DNA of 36,550 nt from an uncultured Streptococcus sp. (GTDB taxonomy: Bacteria; Bacillota; Bacilli; Lactobacillales; Streptococcaceae), in the NCBI GenBank assembly GCA_934229725.1, contig CAKQDX010000020.1, positions 1 through 36,550 on the forward strand, written 5' to 3'. The translations under genes were made by a program, and so were the position numbers. Position 1 is the stretch's first letter, and every line of letters starts with the position of its first letter. Shown here one piece after another: positions 1-7,444 of this stretch. The notes below the pieces were generated by a model. The model ran no database searches and was not told the origin of the DNA. It saw only the letters and a list, made by a program, of their open reading frames with translations.

Positions 1-1
1 A

Positions 2-40
2 AAAGGACTTAGTCCTGTGCAATACAGAACTAAATCCTTT
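2..40 (-). terminator. Probable terminator hairpin of the DeoR-HAD operon
   Basis: Arms at 2-18 and 24-40 surround a 5-nt loop. Read on the plus strand there are two C/A mismatches. On the minus strand both become G-U pairs, giving a fully paired 17-bp stem ending in U residues. This fits a minus-strand terminator about 110 bp past the HAD gene. The window edge hides what lies beyond, so a terminator for a convergent neighbour is also possible. Confidence 0.6.
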
Positions 41-148
41 GCTTAAATAATTTGTCTAACTTTTTGGGGTCAGTACACTTAGGGTACCTTTCCTTCTGTT
101 CTAAAATCGAGTTGGCAATTAAAAGTTGTTTCCACCATTGAATAGTAT

Positions 149-958
149 TTAGTTTAGGACGTGCTCTGTAATGGCTTGAGCGACACCGTGATCATCGTTT
201 GAAGCCGTTACTAAGTTTGCAGTTTCCTTGACCCCTTCAGGTGCATTGCCCATAGCAATTCCTAGTCCAGCCAGAGCCAGCATAGGGCTATCGTTGAAGT
301 TATCACCAATAGTCATAACCTGTTCAAGCGGGATGTCGTAATATTTGGCAACCTCAAGGAGAGCATGCTCTTTAGAAACATGTTTGGCTGTGACTTCAAG
401 GTAGTTATCTTTGGATAAGTAGAAGGCTGTCTGTGGAAAATCCATGCTTAGGAGTTTTTGATGGAGGTCCTGAATAACTTTAGGTTCATCAATCAACAAA
501 AGCTTGTGGATAGGTGGTTCAGAGTCTGAGACAGTTTCTTGTAGTTCCTTAAGAATAGGAGATTCACCTGTGATACCTGCTTCCAGCTGAGACCATTTGT
601 CTAGTTGGTTGGTAATCCAATTCTTGCCAGAGTAGATATTCACAGATACACTCGGGTAGTCTGTGGATAAGTAGCTAAGAAGTTCTTGGATTTCAGTTTT
701 ATCCACAGGATGTTCGATGATAGTACGATTACCCTCGAGTACTAAGGCGCCGTTGTAGCAGGCGATAGGATTTTCAGGAAGTCCCAGTTTATGAGCGATT
801 GGTTGCATTCCTAGTGGAGAACGGGCAGAAGCTAAAACAAAGGGGATCTTTGCCTTTTCAAGCTCTGGCATGACCTCAATCAGCTGCTCATCTACCTGGT
901 GGTGACTGGTGAGAATAGTGCCATCAATGTCACTGATAATCAAACGAATATTACTCAT
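149..958 (-). CDS. Cof-type HAD-superfamily phosphatase
   Basis: This 269-residue protein belongs to the Cof/YidA branch of haloacid dehalogenase phosphatases, cytoplasmic Mg2+-dependent enzymes that usually hydrolyse sugar phosphates or related small phosphoesters. HAD motif I is DIDGT, with nucleophile D10 and acid/base D12. A central cap follows, and motif IV is GDNFND near residue 218, then the GIAMGNAPE segment typical of the family. The length is normal. It is the second gene of a minus-strand pair: its ATG lies within the last codons of the DeoR gene (8-nt overlap, ATGAGTAA), which suggests translational coupling. The substrate cannot be told from sequence. Co-transcription with a DeoR regulator suggests sugar-phosphate control, which is inference. 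Confidence 0.9.
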   Translation of the reverse strand: MSNIRLIISDIDGTILTSHHQVDEQLIEVMPELEKAKIPFVLASARSPLGMQPIAHKLGLPENPIACYNGALVLEGNRTIIEHPVDKTEIQELLSYLSTDYPSVSVNIYSGKNWITNQLDKWSQLEAGITGESPILKELQETVSDSEPPIHKLLLIDEPKVIQDLHQKLLSMDFPQTAFYLSKDNYLEVTAKHVSKEHALLEVAKYYDIPLEQVMTIGDNFNDSPMLALAGLGIAMGNAPEGVKETANLVTASNDDHGVAQAITEHVLN

Positions 959-1718
959 AATTGCTTTCCTTCCCGTCGTATAAAATTATTACCTTGTCTT
1001 TAAGAGCTTCGACTAAATCAGGCTCAGGTTTCTTATCTGTAATCCAGTAGTCGAAGTCTTCAATCTTGCCCAATATATATTTGGAATGTTTTTCATACTT
1101 GTCTACTTCAGCAATAAGTATCTTGGTTCGGGCAGCCTGCATGGCTAGCTGTTTGACGGCAACGTCCTCTTCATCTTCAAAGCTAACCAATCCTTGACTG
1201 AGACTAGCCGCCCCAAAGAAAGCTATGTCAAATTGTAGATGTTGCAAGAACTGGGCTTCGTGAAGTGAATAGTAGAAGCGGTTTTTGCTGTAGAATTTTC
1301 CGCCCAAGAGATGAAAGTCGACTCCTTCTTTGCCGCTTAGGACCAAGGCGTTGTCCAAAGAGTGGGAGTAGACAGTGACCCTCTTAGTCAATTTTTGTGA
1401 GACTTCAAGCATCAAGGTAGAGACATCAAAGAAGAGGAGAGATTGGTCTTTGACAAAACTAAGTGCTAGGTCTGCCATTTTTTTCTTGTCTTCTGTTAGT
1501 CCTTTCTGACGTTCTTGGAAGCCAAGAACAGTGGTGTTTTTAACTGGCAGAATACCACCGTGAGTACGCTGAGCCAGATTCCTCTGGCTGAGACAGTCGA
1601 AATCTCTTCTGACGGTATCTTTGGAAACACCTAATGCGTCAACCATTTCCTTGACGGATAGATTTCCTCTCTCGTCTAAGAGCTCCAAAATTTTCTCAAA
1701 TCGTTGTTCCTGATACAT
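951..1718 (-). CDS. DeoR-family transcriptional regulator
   Basis: A 255-residue DeoR/GlpR-type regulator. The N-terminal winged helix-turn-helix (about residues 5-57) has the family pattern SVKEMVDALGVSKDTVRRDF followed by RTHGG near residue 52. The rest is the sugar-isomerase-like DeoR sensor domain, which in characterised members binds phosphorylated sugars. The ATG at 1718 has an AAGAAGG-type Shine-Dalgarno about 8 nt upstream. The gene overlaps the downstream HAD phosphatase by 8 nt. It has a plausible minus-strand extended -10 promoter (TGCTATACT) and an A-tract-rich region upstream, so autoregulation is likely but not shown. No sugar-uptake gene is within view, so the effector remains unknown. 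Confidence 0.9.
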   Translation of the reverse strand: MYQEQRFEKILELLDERGNLSVKEMVDALGVSKDTVRRDFDCLSQRNLAQRTHGGILPVKNTTVLGFQERQKGLTEDKKKMADLALSFVKDQSLLFFDVSTLMLEVSQKLTKRVTVYSHSLDNALVLSGKEGVDFHLLGGKFYSKNRFYYSLHEAQFLQHLQFDIAFFGAASLSQGLVSFEDEEDVAVKQLAMQAARTKILIAEVDKYEKHSKYILGKIEDFDYWITDKKPEPDLVEALKDKVIILYDGKESNYE

Positions 1719-1740
1719 GAGTCACCTTCTTTCTGATTCT

Positions 1741-1815
1741 AGTATAGCATCTTTTTGCTTTTTTATAATATAAAGTCGCAAAAAAACTTAAAAAAGAACA
1801 AAAAAAGCGCAAAAC
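1741..1815 (-). promoter_or_regulatory. Promoter and A-tract region upstream of the DeoR gene
   Basis: On the minus strand an extended -10 (TGC TATACT) ends at 1741, about 22 nt before the ATG. No good -35 is visible. Further upstream (about 1765-1815) lie phased A/T tracts interrupted by GTCGC, GAAC and AGCGC, a pattern that may bend DNA and could hold DeoR sites. The sites are not resolved. Confidence 0.45.
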
Positions 1816-1874
1816 CTACTAGGGTGAATTTGCCTCTTAAAGTTCCCTTATCATCTTTAAAAATCCCTCAAAAA

Positions 1875-1885
1875 TGCTATAATAG
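1875..1885 (+). promoter_or_regulatory. Extended -10 promoter of leuS
   Basis: TGCTATAATAG has a perfect TATAAT (1878-1883) with the TGn extension and no clear -35. Transcription should start near 1890, leaving a leader of only about 23 nt that contains the GGAGAG ribosome site. This leaves no room for a T-box leader. Confidence 0.75.
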
Positions 1886-1912
1886 AAGCATTACGAATAT
1901 TGGAGAGAAACC

Positions 1913-4414
1913 ATGAGTTTTTACAATCATAAAGAAATCGAGCCTAAGTGGCAAAAATACTGGGCTGACAATCACACTTTTAAGACAGGAACAGATGCCT
2001 CAAAACTTAAGTTTTATGCGCTTGACATGTTCCCTTACCCATCTGGAGCGGGTCTTCACGTAGGACACCCAGAAGGTTATACAGCAACTGATATCCTCAG
2101 CCGTTTCAAACGTGCACAAGGCTACAACGTCCTTCACCCAATGGGTTGGGATGCCTTTGGTTTGCCTGCTGAGCAATACGCTATGGATACCGGGAATGAC
2201 CCAGCAGAATTCACAGCAGAGAATATTGCCAACTTCAAACGCCAAATCAATGCGCTTGGCTTCTCTTACGACTGGGATCGTGAAGTCAACACAACAGATC
2301 CAAACTACTACAAATGGACGCAATGGATTTTCACCAAACTTTACGAAAAAGGCTTGGCTTATGAAGCTAAAGTGCCAGTAAACTGGGTTGAAGAATTGGG
2401 TACAGCCATCGCCAACGAAGAAGTCCTCCCAGATGGAACATCTGAGCGTGGAGGCTATCCAGTTGTCCGCAAACCAATGCGCCAATGGATGCTCAAAATC
2501 ACTGCCTACGCAGAACGTTTGCTTAATGATTTGGATGACCTTGACTGGCCAGAGTCTATCAAGGACATGCAACGCAACTGGATTGGTAAATCAACCGGTG
2601 CCAATGTCACTTTCAAAGTAAAAGGGACTGATAAGGAATTTACAGTCTTTACCACTCGTCCAGATACCCTTTTCGGTGCAACTTTCACTGTCTTAGCGCC
2701 TGAGCATGACTTGGTGGATGCCATCACAAGTCCTGAACAAGCTGAGGCTGTAGCTAATTACAAACACCAAGCTAGCCTGAAATCAGACTTGGCTCGTACA
2801 GACCTTGCCAAGGAAAAAACAGGGGTTTGGACTGGAGCTTATGCCGTCAATCCTGTCAATGGCAAAGAAATCCCAATCTGGATTGCCGACTATGTTCTTG
2901 CTAGCTACGGAACAGGTGCCGTTATGGCCGTACCTGCCCACGATGAACGTGACTGGGAATTTGCTAAACAGTTTGATCTTCCAATCGTAGAAGTACTTGA
3001 AGGTGGTAACGTTGAAGAGGCTGCTTACACAGAAGATGGCCTTCACGTTAATTCAGATTTCCTAGATGGCCTCAACAAAGAAGAAGCGATTGCCAAAATC
3101 GTGGCTTGGTTGGAAGAAAAAGGCTTTGGTCAAGAAAAAATCACTTACCGTCTTCGTGACTGGCTCTTTAGCCGTCAACGTTACTGGGGTGAACCAATCC
3201 CAATCATTCATTGGGAAGATGGAACTTCGACAGCCGTTCCAGAAAGTGAATTGCCACTTGTCTTGCCAGTAACCAAGGATATCCGCCCTTCAGGTACTGG
3301 TGAAAGCCCATTGGCTAACTTGACCGACTGGCTTGAAGTGACTCGCGAAGATGGTGTCAAAGGTCGTCGTGAAACCAACACCATGCCACAATGGGCTGGT
3401 TCAAGTTGGTACTACCTTCGCTATATCGATCCACATAACACAGAAAAATTGGCTGATGAGGACCTCCTCAAACAATGGTTGCCAGTAGATATCTATGTGG
3501 GTGGTGCAGAACACGCCGTTCTCCACTTGCTTTACGCTCGTTTCTGGCACAAGTTCCTCTATGACCTCGGTGTCGTTCCTACTAAAGAACCATTCCAAAA
3601 ACTCTTTAACCAAGGAATGATTTTAGGAACTAGCTACCGTGACCACCGTGGTGCTCTTGTGGCAACTGACAAGGTTGAAAAACGTGACGGTTCCTTCTTC
3701 CACATGGAAACAGGAGAAGAGTTGGAGCAAGCACCAGCCAAGATGTCTAAATCCCTTAAGAATGTTGTTAACCCAGACGATGTGGTGGAACAATACGGTG
3801 CCGATACCCTTCGTGTCTATGAAATGTTCATGGGACCACTCGATGCCTCCATCGCTTGGTCAGAAGAAGGTCTGGAAGGAAGTCGTAAGTTCCTCGATCG
3901 TGTGTACCGCTTGATTACAAGCAAAGAAATTGTTGCGGAAAACAATGGTGCTCTAGACAAGGTTTATAACGAAACCGTTAAATCTGTTACTGAGCAAATC
4001 GAGTCCATGAAGTTCAATACAGCTATTGCCCAACTCATGGTCTTTGTCAATGCTGCTAACAAGGAAGACAAACTCTATGTGGATTACGCCAAAGGCTTCG
4101 TCCAATTGATTGCCCCATTTGCCCCTCACTTGGCAGAAGAACTCTGGCAAACAGTCGCAGAAACAGGTGAGTCAATCTCTTACGTAGCTTGGCCAACATG
4201 GGACGAAAGCAAATTGATTGAAGACGAAATCGAAATCGTCGTCCAAATCAAAGGTAAAGTCCGTGCTAAACTCATGGTTGCTAAAGACCTATCACGCGAA
4301 GAGTTGCAAGAAGTCGCTCTTGCTAACGATAAAGTCAAAGCAGAGATCGATGGCAAGGAAATTGTTAAGGTGATTGCGGTACCTAATAAACTCGTTAATA
4401 TTGTTGTAAAATAA
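1913..4414 (+). CDS. leuS: Leucyl-tRNA synthetase
   Basis: The 833-residue class Ia synthetase charges tRNA-Leu with leucine in the cytoplasm. The first catalytic signature is HVGH at residues 49-52, within PYPSGAGLHVGHPEGY. The second is KMSKS at 610-614. Between them the CP1 editing domain (roughly residues 220-415) carries the TRPDTLFGATF segment, and the C-terminal anticodon-binding and tRNA-contact domains are complete. The length is normal for bacterial LeuRS. The ATG has a well-placed TTGGAGAG ribosome site. Codon use is biased toward highly expressed codons, unlike the following MarR and BAAT genes. The gene stands alone with its own promoter and terminator. Its last 28 bp recur 84 bp downstream. 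Confidence 0.98.
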   Translation: MSFYNHKEIEPKWQKYWADNHTFKTGTDASKLKFYALDMFPYPSGAGLHVGHPEGYTATDILSRFKRAQGYNVLHPMGWDAFGLPAEQYAMDTGNDPAEFTAENIANFKRQINALGFSYDWDREVNTTDPNYYKWTQWIFTKLYEKGLAYEAKVPVNWVEELGTAIANEEVLPDGTSERGGYPVVRKPMRQWMLKITAYAERLLNDLDDLDWPESIKDMQRNWIGKSTGANVTFKVKGTDKEFTVFTTRPDTLFGATFTVLAPEHDLVDAITSPEQAEAVANYKHQASLKSDLARTDLAKEKTGVWTGAYAVNPVNGKEIPIWIADYVLASYGTGAVMAVPAHDERDWEFAKQFDLPIVEVLEGGNVEEAAYTEDGLHVNSDFLDGLNKEEAIAKIVAWLEEKGFGQEKITYRLRDWLFSRQRYWGEPIPIIHWEDGTSTAVPESELPLVLPVTKDIRPSGTGESPLANLTDWLEVTREDGVKGRRETNTMPQWAGSSWYYLRYIDPHNTEKLADEDLLKQWLPVDIYVGGAEHAVLHLLYARFWHKFLYDLGVVPTKEPFQKLFNQGMILGTSYRDHRGALVATDKVEKRDGSFFHMETGEELEQAPAKMSKSLKNVVNPDDVVEQYGADTLRVYEMFMGPLDASIAWSEEGLEGSRKFLDRVYRLITSKEIVAENNGALDKVYNETVKSVTEQIESMKFNTAIAQLMVFVNAANKEDKLYVDYAKGFVQLIAPFAPHLAEELWQTVAETGESISYVAWPTWDESKLIEDEIEIVVQIKGKVRAKLMVAKDLSREELQEVALANDKVKAEIDGKEIVKVIAVPNKLVNIVVK

Positions 4415-4498
4415 CCAATTTATTTGCTCATTTGCAACCTCAAACAGTTTCCCAAACTGTTTGAGCCAACTAAACTTGTTAATATTGTTGTAAAATAA
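4387..4498 (+). repeat. Direct repeat of the leuS 3' end enclosing a hairpin
   Basis: The 28 bp that end leuS (4387-4414, including the stop) recur at 4471-4498 with one C/T difference. The 56-bp spacer holds a perfect inverted repeat with 12-bp arms (4439-4450 and 4454-4465, CTCAAACAGTTT, loop CCC). It has no T-tract, so it is not an ordinary terminator. The real terminator follows the second copy. The arrangement looks like a tandem duplication or the scar of an insertion at the 3' end of leuS. Confidence 0.85.
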
Positions 4499-4503
4499 AA
4501 ATG

Positions 4504-4536
4504 AATCCTTCGGAGCTTAGCTCTGGGGGATTTTTT
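4504..4536 (+). terminator. leuS terminator
   Basis: A 13-bp stem (4504-4516 with 4520-4532, three G-U pairs, UUA loop) is followed by a run of T ending at 4536. It lies directly after the second copy of the leuS tail, as expected of the ancestral terminator. Confidence 0.85.
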
Positions 4537-4545
4537 AGGTTCAAC

Positions 4546-4585
4546 TTGACAAGAAATAGTAGTTTTGTTAATATCATTAACAAAA
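4546..4585 (+). promoter_or_regulatory. MarR-gene promoter with overlapping operator 1
   Basis: TTGACA (4546-4551), a 17-bp spacer and TATAAT-like TAATAT (4569-4574) make a near-consensus promoter. The perfect palindrome TTTTGTTAAT-ATC-ATTAACAAAA (4563-4585) covers the -10 and the start site, which is ideal for autorepression by the adjacent MarR protein. The core GTTAAT-N3-ATTAAC recurs at 5080-5094. Confidence 0.85.
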
Positions 4586-4596
4586 AGAAGGAAACT

Positions 4597-5052
4597 ATGA
4601 ATAAGAAAGAACTGCGTAAGTTTAATAATCGTTTTAACAGCTTTGTTTTAGCCTTTGAACAGTTGAAAAAGGCTCAGCATAGGAACAGTATTGATAAATC
4701 AATCACTATTAATGATGTCCATTTGATTGACTTGATAGGTCGCAATCAGCCTGTGAATCTAGTAAGCTTATCTGAGTTACTTAAAGTCTCAAGAAGTGCT
4801 ATTACTCAGAGTGTTGGACGTTTAATAAAGAAAGATCTCGTTGTTTTTGAATTTGCACCGGATAATGAAAAAAATAAATATCTGAGATTATCTGAAAAAG
4901 GAATTAAAGTTTTTAACATCCATAAAGAGCAGCAAGAACATATTGAAAAAGCCATCTTTTCAGTTTTAAGAAACTATAGTGAAGAGGACCTTCAAATAGT
5001 TATGAAACTGATGGATGACGTTGAAAAGGTATGGCGAGAGTTACCGTGGTAA
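4597..5052 (+). CDS. MarR-family transcriptional regulator
   Basis: A 151-residue winged-helix regulator of the MarR family. The helix-turn-helix and wing span about residues 45-110, with VSLSELLKVSRSAITQSVGR as recognition region and a basic/acidic wing ending YLRLSEKG, the family's wing motif. Helices at both ends would form the dimer interface. I place the start at ATG 4597, 6 nt after an AAGAAGGAAA ribosome site. An upstream in-frame ATG at 4501 lies inside the leuS terminator and upstream of the promoter, so it is not the start. The gene precedes a BAAT-family enzyme by 58 bp, and both are preceded by the same palindrome, so it most likely represses itself and that enzyme. The ligand is unknown; an acyl or aromatic acid compound related to the enzyme's substrate would fit. 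Confidence 0.92.
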   Translation: MNKKELRKFNNRFNSFVLAFEQLKKAQHRNSIDKSITINDVHLIDLIGRNQPVNLVSLSELLKVSRSAITQSVGRLIKKDLVVFEFAPDNEKNKYLRLSEKGIKVFNIHKEQQEHIEKAIFSVLRNYSEEDLQIVMKLMDDVEKVWRELPW

Positions 5053-5077
5053 AATCTACGGTAATTTTAAAATTGTA

Positions 5078-5096
5078 TTGTTAATTGTATTAACAA
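5078..5096 (+). promoter_or_regulatory. MarR operator 2 before the BAAT-family gene
   Basis: Perfect palindrome TTGTTAAT-TGT-ATTAACAA with the same core, half-sites and 3-nt centre as operator 1, 15 bp before the enzyme's start codon. No convincing separate promoter is visible, so this site may act as a roadblock, a second binding site, or cover a weak internal promoter. Confidence 0.8.
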
Positions 5097-5110
5097 AAAA
5101 AGAGGAAGAT

Positions 5111-6340
5111 ATGAATATACAAATTGAACTGATCTCAGAGTCTGAGTTAGCAGACGAATCTTTTAATATTGTCATCGATGGCTTAAAACCAAGAGAAACC
5201 TATCGAGTCGAAATGTATTTATCCGATTATTATTGTATCAATGCTCCCATGCTTTTAGCTCATGATGTTTTATGGAAATCAACAGCGACTTTTGTATCAG
5301 ATAAGAATGGTATTATTGATATTTCACAAACTCCATCTTGTTCTGGCTCTTATGAAGGCATTTCAACAATGGGACTATTTTTTAATGCCAAGCCCTTGAC
5401 CAATAAGAGAAAGAAACTTCCGAACACTCTTTCTGAAATTCCCTTATTAGATCATTTTTTTGTGGATATCAAAATTAAGCAAGGAAATACTGTCATTGCA
5501 GAGAGAACTTTCACAAGATATTACATGAGTTCTCAAATTAGTCATCAAGATATTTACGGGAAACATTTTCAAGGGAGACTCTTTTATGATAAAAAGGCAA
5601 TAAAAGCACCAGCATTGATTATTGTGAGCGGTAGTGAAGGACGGATTGAAAAGGCACAGAATATAGCTCAGCTTTTATCTTCTAGAGGTTATATTTGCCT
5701 AGCAGTTGCCTACTTTGGTTTAGAGGGGTTACCAAAACATTTGGAACGCATTCCTTTAGAGTGCCTTGTGGAAGCAAAGAATTATCTACATCAGCATCCT
5801 CAAGTAGATAGTGAAAGAATTGGAATCTATGGACGGTCTAAGGGAGCAGAATTGGTTTTAGCTGAGGAGAGCCTTTTTAATGACGTTCAATGTTTGGTAC
5901 TAAATTCACCCTCTGATGTGGTATATGAAGGGATAAAAGGGAAATGGAACTCTCATACTTCTTCTTGGACACATTTGAAAAAAGAACTTCCCTATCAAAA
6001 GTTTCGACTTGGAGATTATCTATTCAGTAAACTTTTTAGAAAACCTATCCCTAAAGATTGCTCTGCTAGGATAGACATTAGTAAACTCTCTTCGCCAATT
6101 TTATTGCTCGGAAGTACTGTTGATGAAATATGGGATGCCTCGTCAGCAATTGATGATATTGTCTCACATTATAAAGGACACCACTTTACCTTTAAAAAAT
6201 ATCATGAAACAGGTCACATGTTGACAGTGGCTTATCAACCAAATCACCGTTATCGAAAAGATTGGCGTTTATTGATGAAAGAGAGTGAGGATTCTTGGTT
6301 GGCAACGATTTATTTTTTTGATAGGCATTTGAAGAAGTGA
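5111..6340 (+). CDS. Acyl-CoA thioesterase / bile acid-CoA amino acid N-acyltransferase (BAAT) family protein
   Basis: The protein has 409 residues from ATG 5111, which follows an AGAGGAAG ribosome site; an earlier in-frame start would overlap the MarR gene. Residues about 10-140 match the BAAT/acyl-CoA thioester hydrolase N-terminal beta-sandwich, including the GSYEG...MGLFF signature. Residues about 185-409 form the alpha/beta-hydrolase domain (BAAT_C). The nucleophile motif is GRSKGAE with Ser243. Asp338 (in STVDEIWDA) and His369 (in ETGHM) complete a plausible triad. In animal family members a Cys nucleophile gives amino acid conjugation and a Ser gives thioester hydrolysis, so hydrolysis of an acyl-CoA or similar ester is more likely here. 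No signal peptide is seen, so it should be cytoplasmic. It is the target gene of the adjacent MarR regulator. The true substrate is unknown. Confidence 0.85.
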   Translation: MNIQIELISESELADESFNIVIDGLKPRETYRVEMYLSDYYCINAPMLLAHDVLWKSTATFVSDKNGIIDISQTPSCSGSYEGISTMGLFFNAKPLTNKRKKLPNTLSEIPLLDHFFVDIKIKQGNTVIAERTFTRYYMSSQISHQDIYGKHFQGRLFYDKKAIKAPALIIVSGSEGRIEKAQNIAQLLSSRGYICLAVAYFGLEGLPKHLERIPLECLVEAKNYLHQHPQVDSERIGIYGRSKGAELVLAEESLFNDVQCLVLNSPSDVVYEGIKGKWNSHTSSWTHLKKELPYQKFRLGDYLFSKLFRKPIPKDCSARIDISKLSSPILLLGSTVDEIWDASSAIDDIVSHYKGHHFTFKKYHETGHMLTVAYQPNHRYRKDWRLLMKESEDSWLATIYFFDRHLKK

Positions 6341-6483
6341 TACTAGAAACTTTATGAGGATAAAATTAAAAGATAGTTCATTCCTACTTTATGTGTTATT
6401 TTTTATCGGCAATTAGATATGGAAGTTGTCTTTTTATTGTAATACTTGATTTTTCAGAAGATACAGTTTATCTCTTCCATCTC

Positions 6484-6517
6484 ACCACTTGTACCCTCAT
6501 TTTGACCGTTTATCCCC
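6484..6517 (+). promoter_or_regulatory. Putative LytTR-binding direct repeats
   Basis: ACCACTTGTACCC (6484-6496) and ACCGTTTATCCCC (6505-6517) are imperfect direct repeats, 21 bp from start to start, which is two helical turns. Paired direct repeats on one DNA face are the usual target of LytTR-domain regulators, and ACCGTTTAT fits the known degenerate LytTR half-site. They lie upstream of an operon that encodes a LytTR regulator. A TGCTAGACT extended -10 at 6544-6552 is a possible promoter. Confidence 0.6.
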
Positions 6518-6544
6518 AAAAGTCGTTTTTATAACGGCTTTTTT
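6518..6544 (+). terminator. Terminator-like hairpin before the ABC-LytTR operon
   Basis: Arms 6518-6527 and 6533-6542 (one G-U pair) form a 10-bp stem followed by a T-run. It begins one base after the second LytTR-like repeat. It may end the MarR-BAAT transcript about 180 bp past its stop, or act as an attenuator if a promoter lies upstream of it. Confidence 0.6.
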
Positions 6545-6577
6545 GCTAGACTGATATTGTCAAAAAGGAGAGAGAAC

Positions 6578-7444
6578 ATGATATTACAAGCTAAAAACAT
6601 CAGTAAACGGTATGGAAATCATCTTGCCGTGGATAATATTCACTTACAATTTAAAAGAGGGACGTTTAATGCGATTCTAGGACCAAATGGGGCGGGGAAA
6701 TCAACGACGATTTCCATGTTGATTGGTTTGAAACAACCAACGCAAGGCGAAATTATCTATGAACCCGGTACTAAAATTGGAGTGGTCTTCCAAACCAGTG
6801 TTTTAGATGAGATGCTGACGGTTAGGGAAAATCTGATTATTCGTGCTAAACAGTATAAAGATCTTAAACCTAATCGTGTGTCAGATCTCATTGATCGATT
6901 AGGTCTATCAGCTTTCCAAAAACAAAAATACGGGACGCTTTCAGGTGGCCAAAAGCGTCGGGTTGACATTGCGCGTGCACTTCTCTCACAACCAGATATT
7001 TTATTCTTGGATGAGCCAACAACGGGTTTGGATATCCAAACTCGTAAGTCTATTTGGGATTTGCTCTATCAATTGCAGAGGGAAGAGGGGATGACCGTTG
7101 TACTGACCATGCATTATCTTGATGAAGCAGATGAAGCTGATCAGATTTATATTGTGGACCATGGGAAAGTGATTGCTCAAGGATCGGCATTAGATATTAA
7201 GAGTCAGTATGCAAAAAACATCTTGAAGATTCGCTTCAAGGAGATACAGCAGATAGAAAGTCTCAAAACTTCGGGAATGTCAGTAGAGCAACAAAGTCAA
7301 TTGGAGTATTTTTTTCAACCTGAGAGTGAAAGGGAAGCCATTGATTACCTGGCGCAAGTTAGAGATAAACTAGCCCATTTTGAGTTTCGTTCAGGGACCA
7401 TGGATGATGCCTTTATTGCACTTACAGGAAGGGAGGTCCGCTAA
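6578..7444 (+). CDS. ABC transporter ATP-binding protein (ABC-2 exporter type)
   Basis: A 288-residue ATPase subunit of a CcmA/DrrA-like exporter. Walker A is GPNGAGKST (near residue 37), the signature is LSGGQKRR (near 131) and Walker B is ILFLDEPTTGLD (near 150), followed by a switch His in TMHYLDEADEAD. The last 80 residues form the extension usual in this exporter group, ending in the DDAFIALTG segment. The start is ATG 6578 after AAGGAGAG; the TTG at 6557 precedes that site and is not used. Its stop overlaps the permease start by one base (TAATG), so the two subunits are coupled. With the permease, LytTR and DUF3021 genes it makes a four-gene operon. The exported substrate is unknown; lipid, drug or small peptide is possible. 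Confidence 0.93.
   Translation: MILQAKNISKRYGNHLAVDNIHLQFKRGTFNAILGPNGAGKSTTISMLIGLKQPTQGEIIYEPGTKIGVVFQTSVLDEMLTVRENLIIRAKQYKDLKPNRVSDLIDRLGLSAFQKQKYGTLSGGQKRRVDIARALLSQPDILFLDEPTTGLDIQTRKSIWDLLYQLQREEGMTVVLTMHYLDEADEADQIYIVDHGKVIAQGSALDIKSQYAKNILKIRFKEIQQIESLKTSGMSVEQQSQLEYFFQPESEREAIDYLAQVRDKLAHFEFRSGTMDDAFIALTGREVR

Noticed and set aside
1719..1912. Possible T-box leader for leuS
   Set aside because: The -10 at 1878-1883 leaves only about 23 nt of leader, with no specifier or antiterminator structure.
2000..2572. 190-codon minus-strand open frame inside leuS
   Set aside because: It is a shadow of strongly biased leuS codons: no ribosome site, odd Cys/Trp/His-rich composition, and the leuS frame is unmistakable.
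4501..4596. N-terminal extension of the MarR protein from ATG 4501
   Set aside because: It would be encoded by the leuS terminator and lie upstream of the MarR promoter; ATG 4597 has the proper ribosome site.
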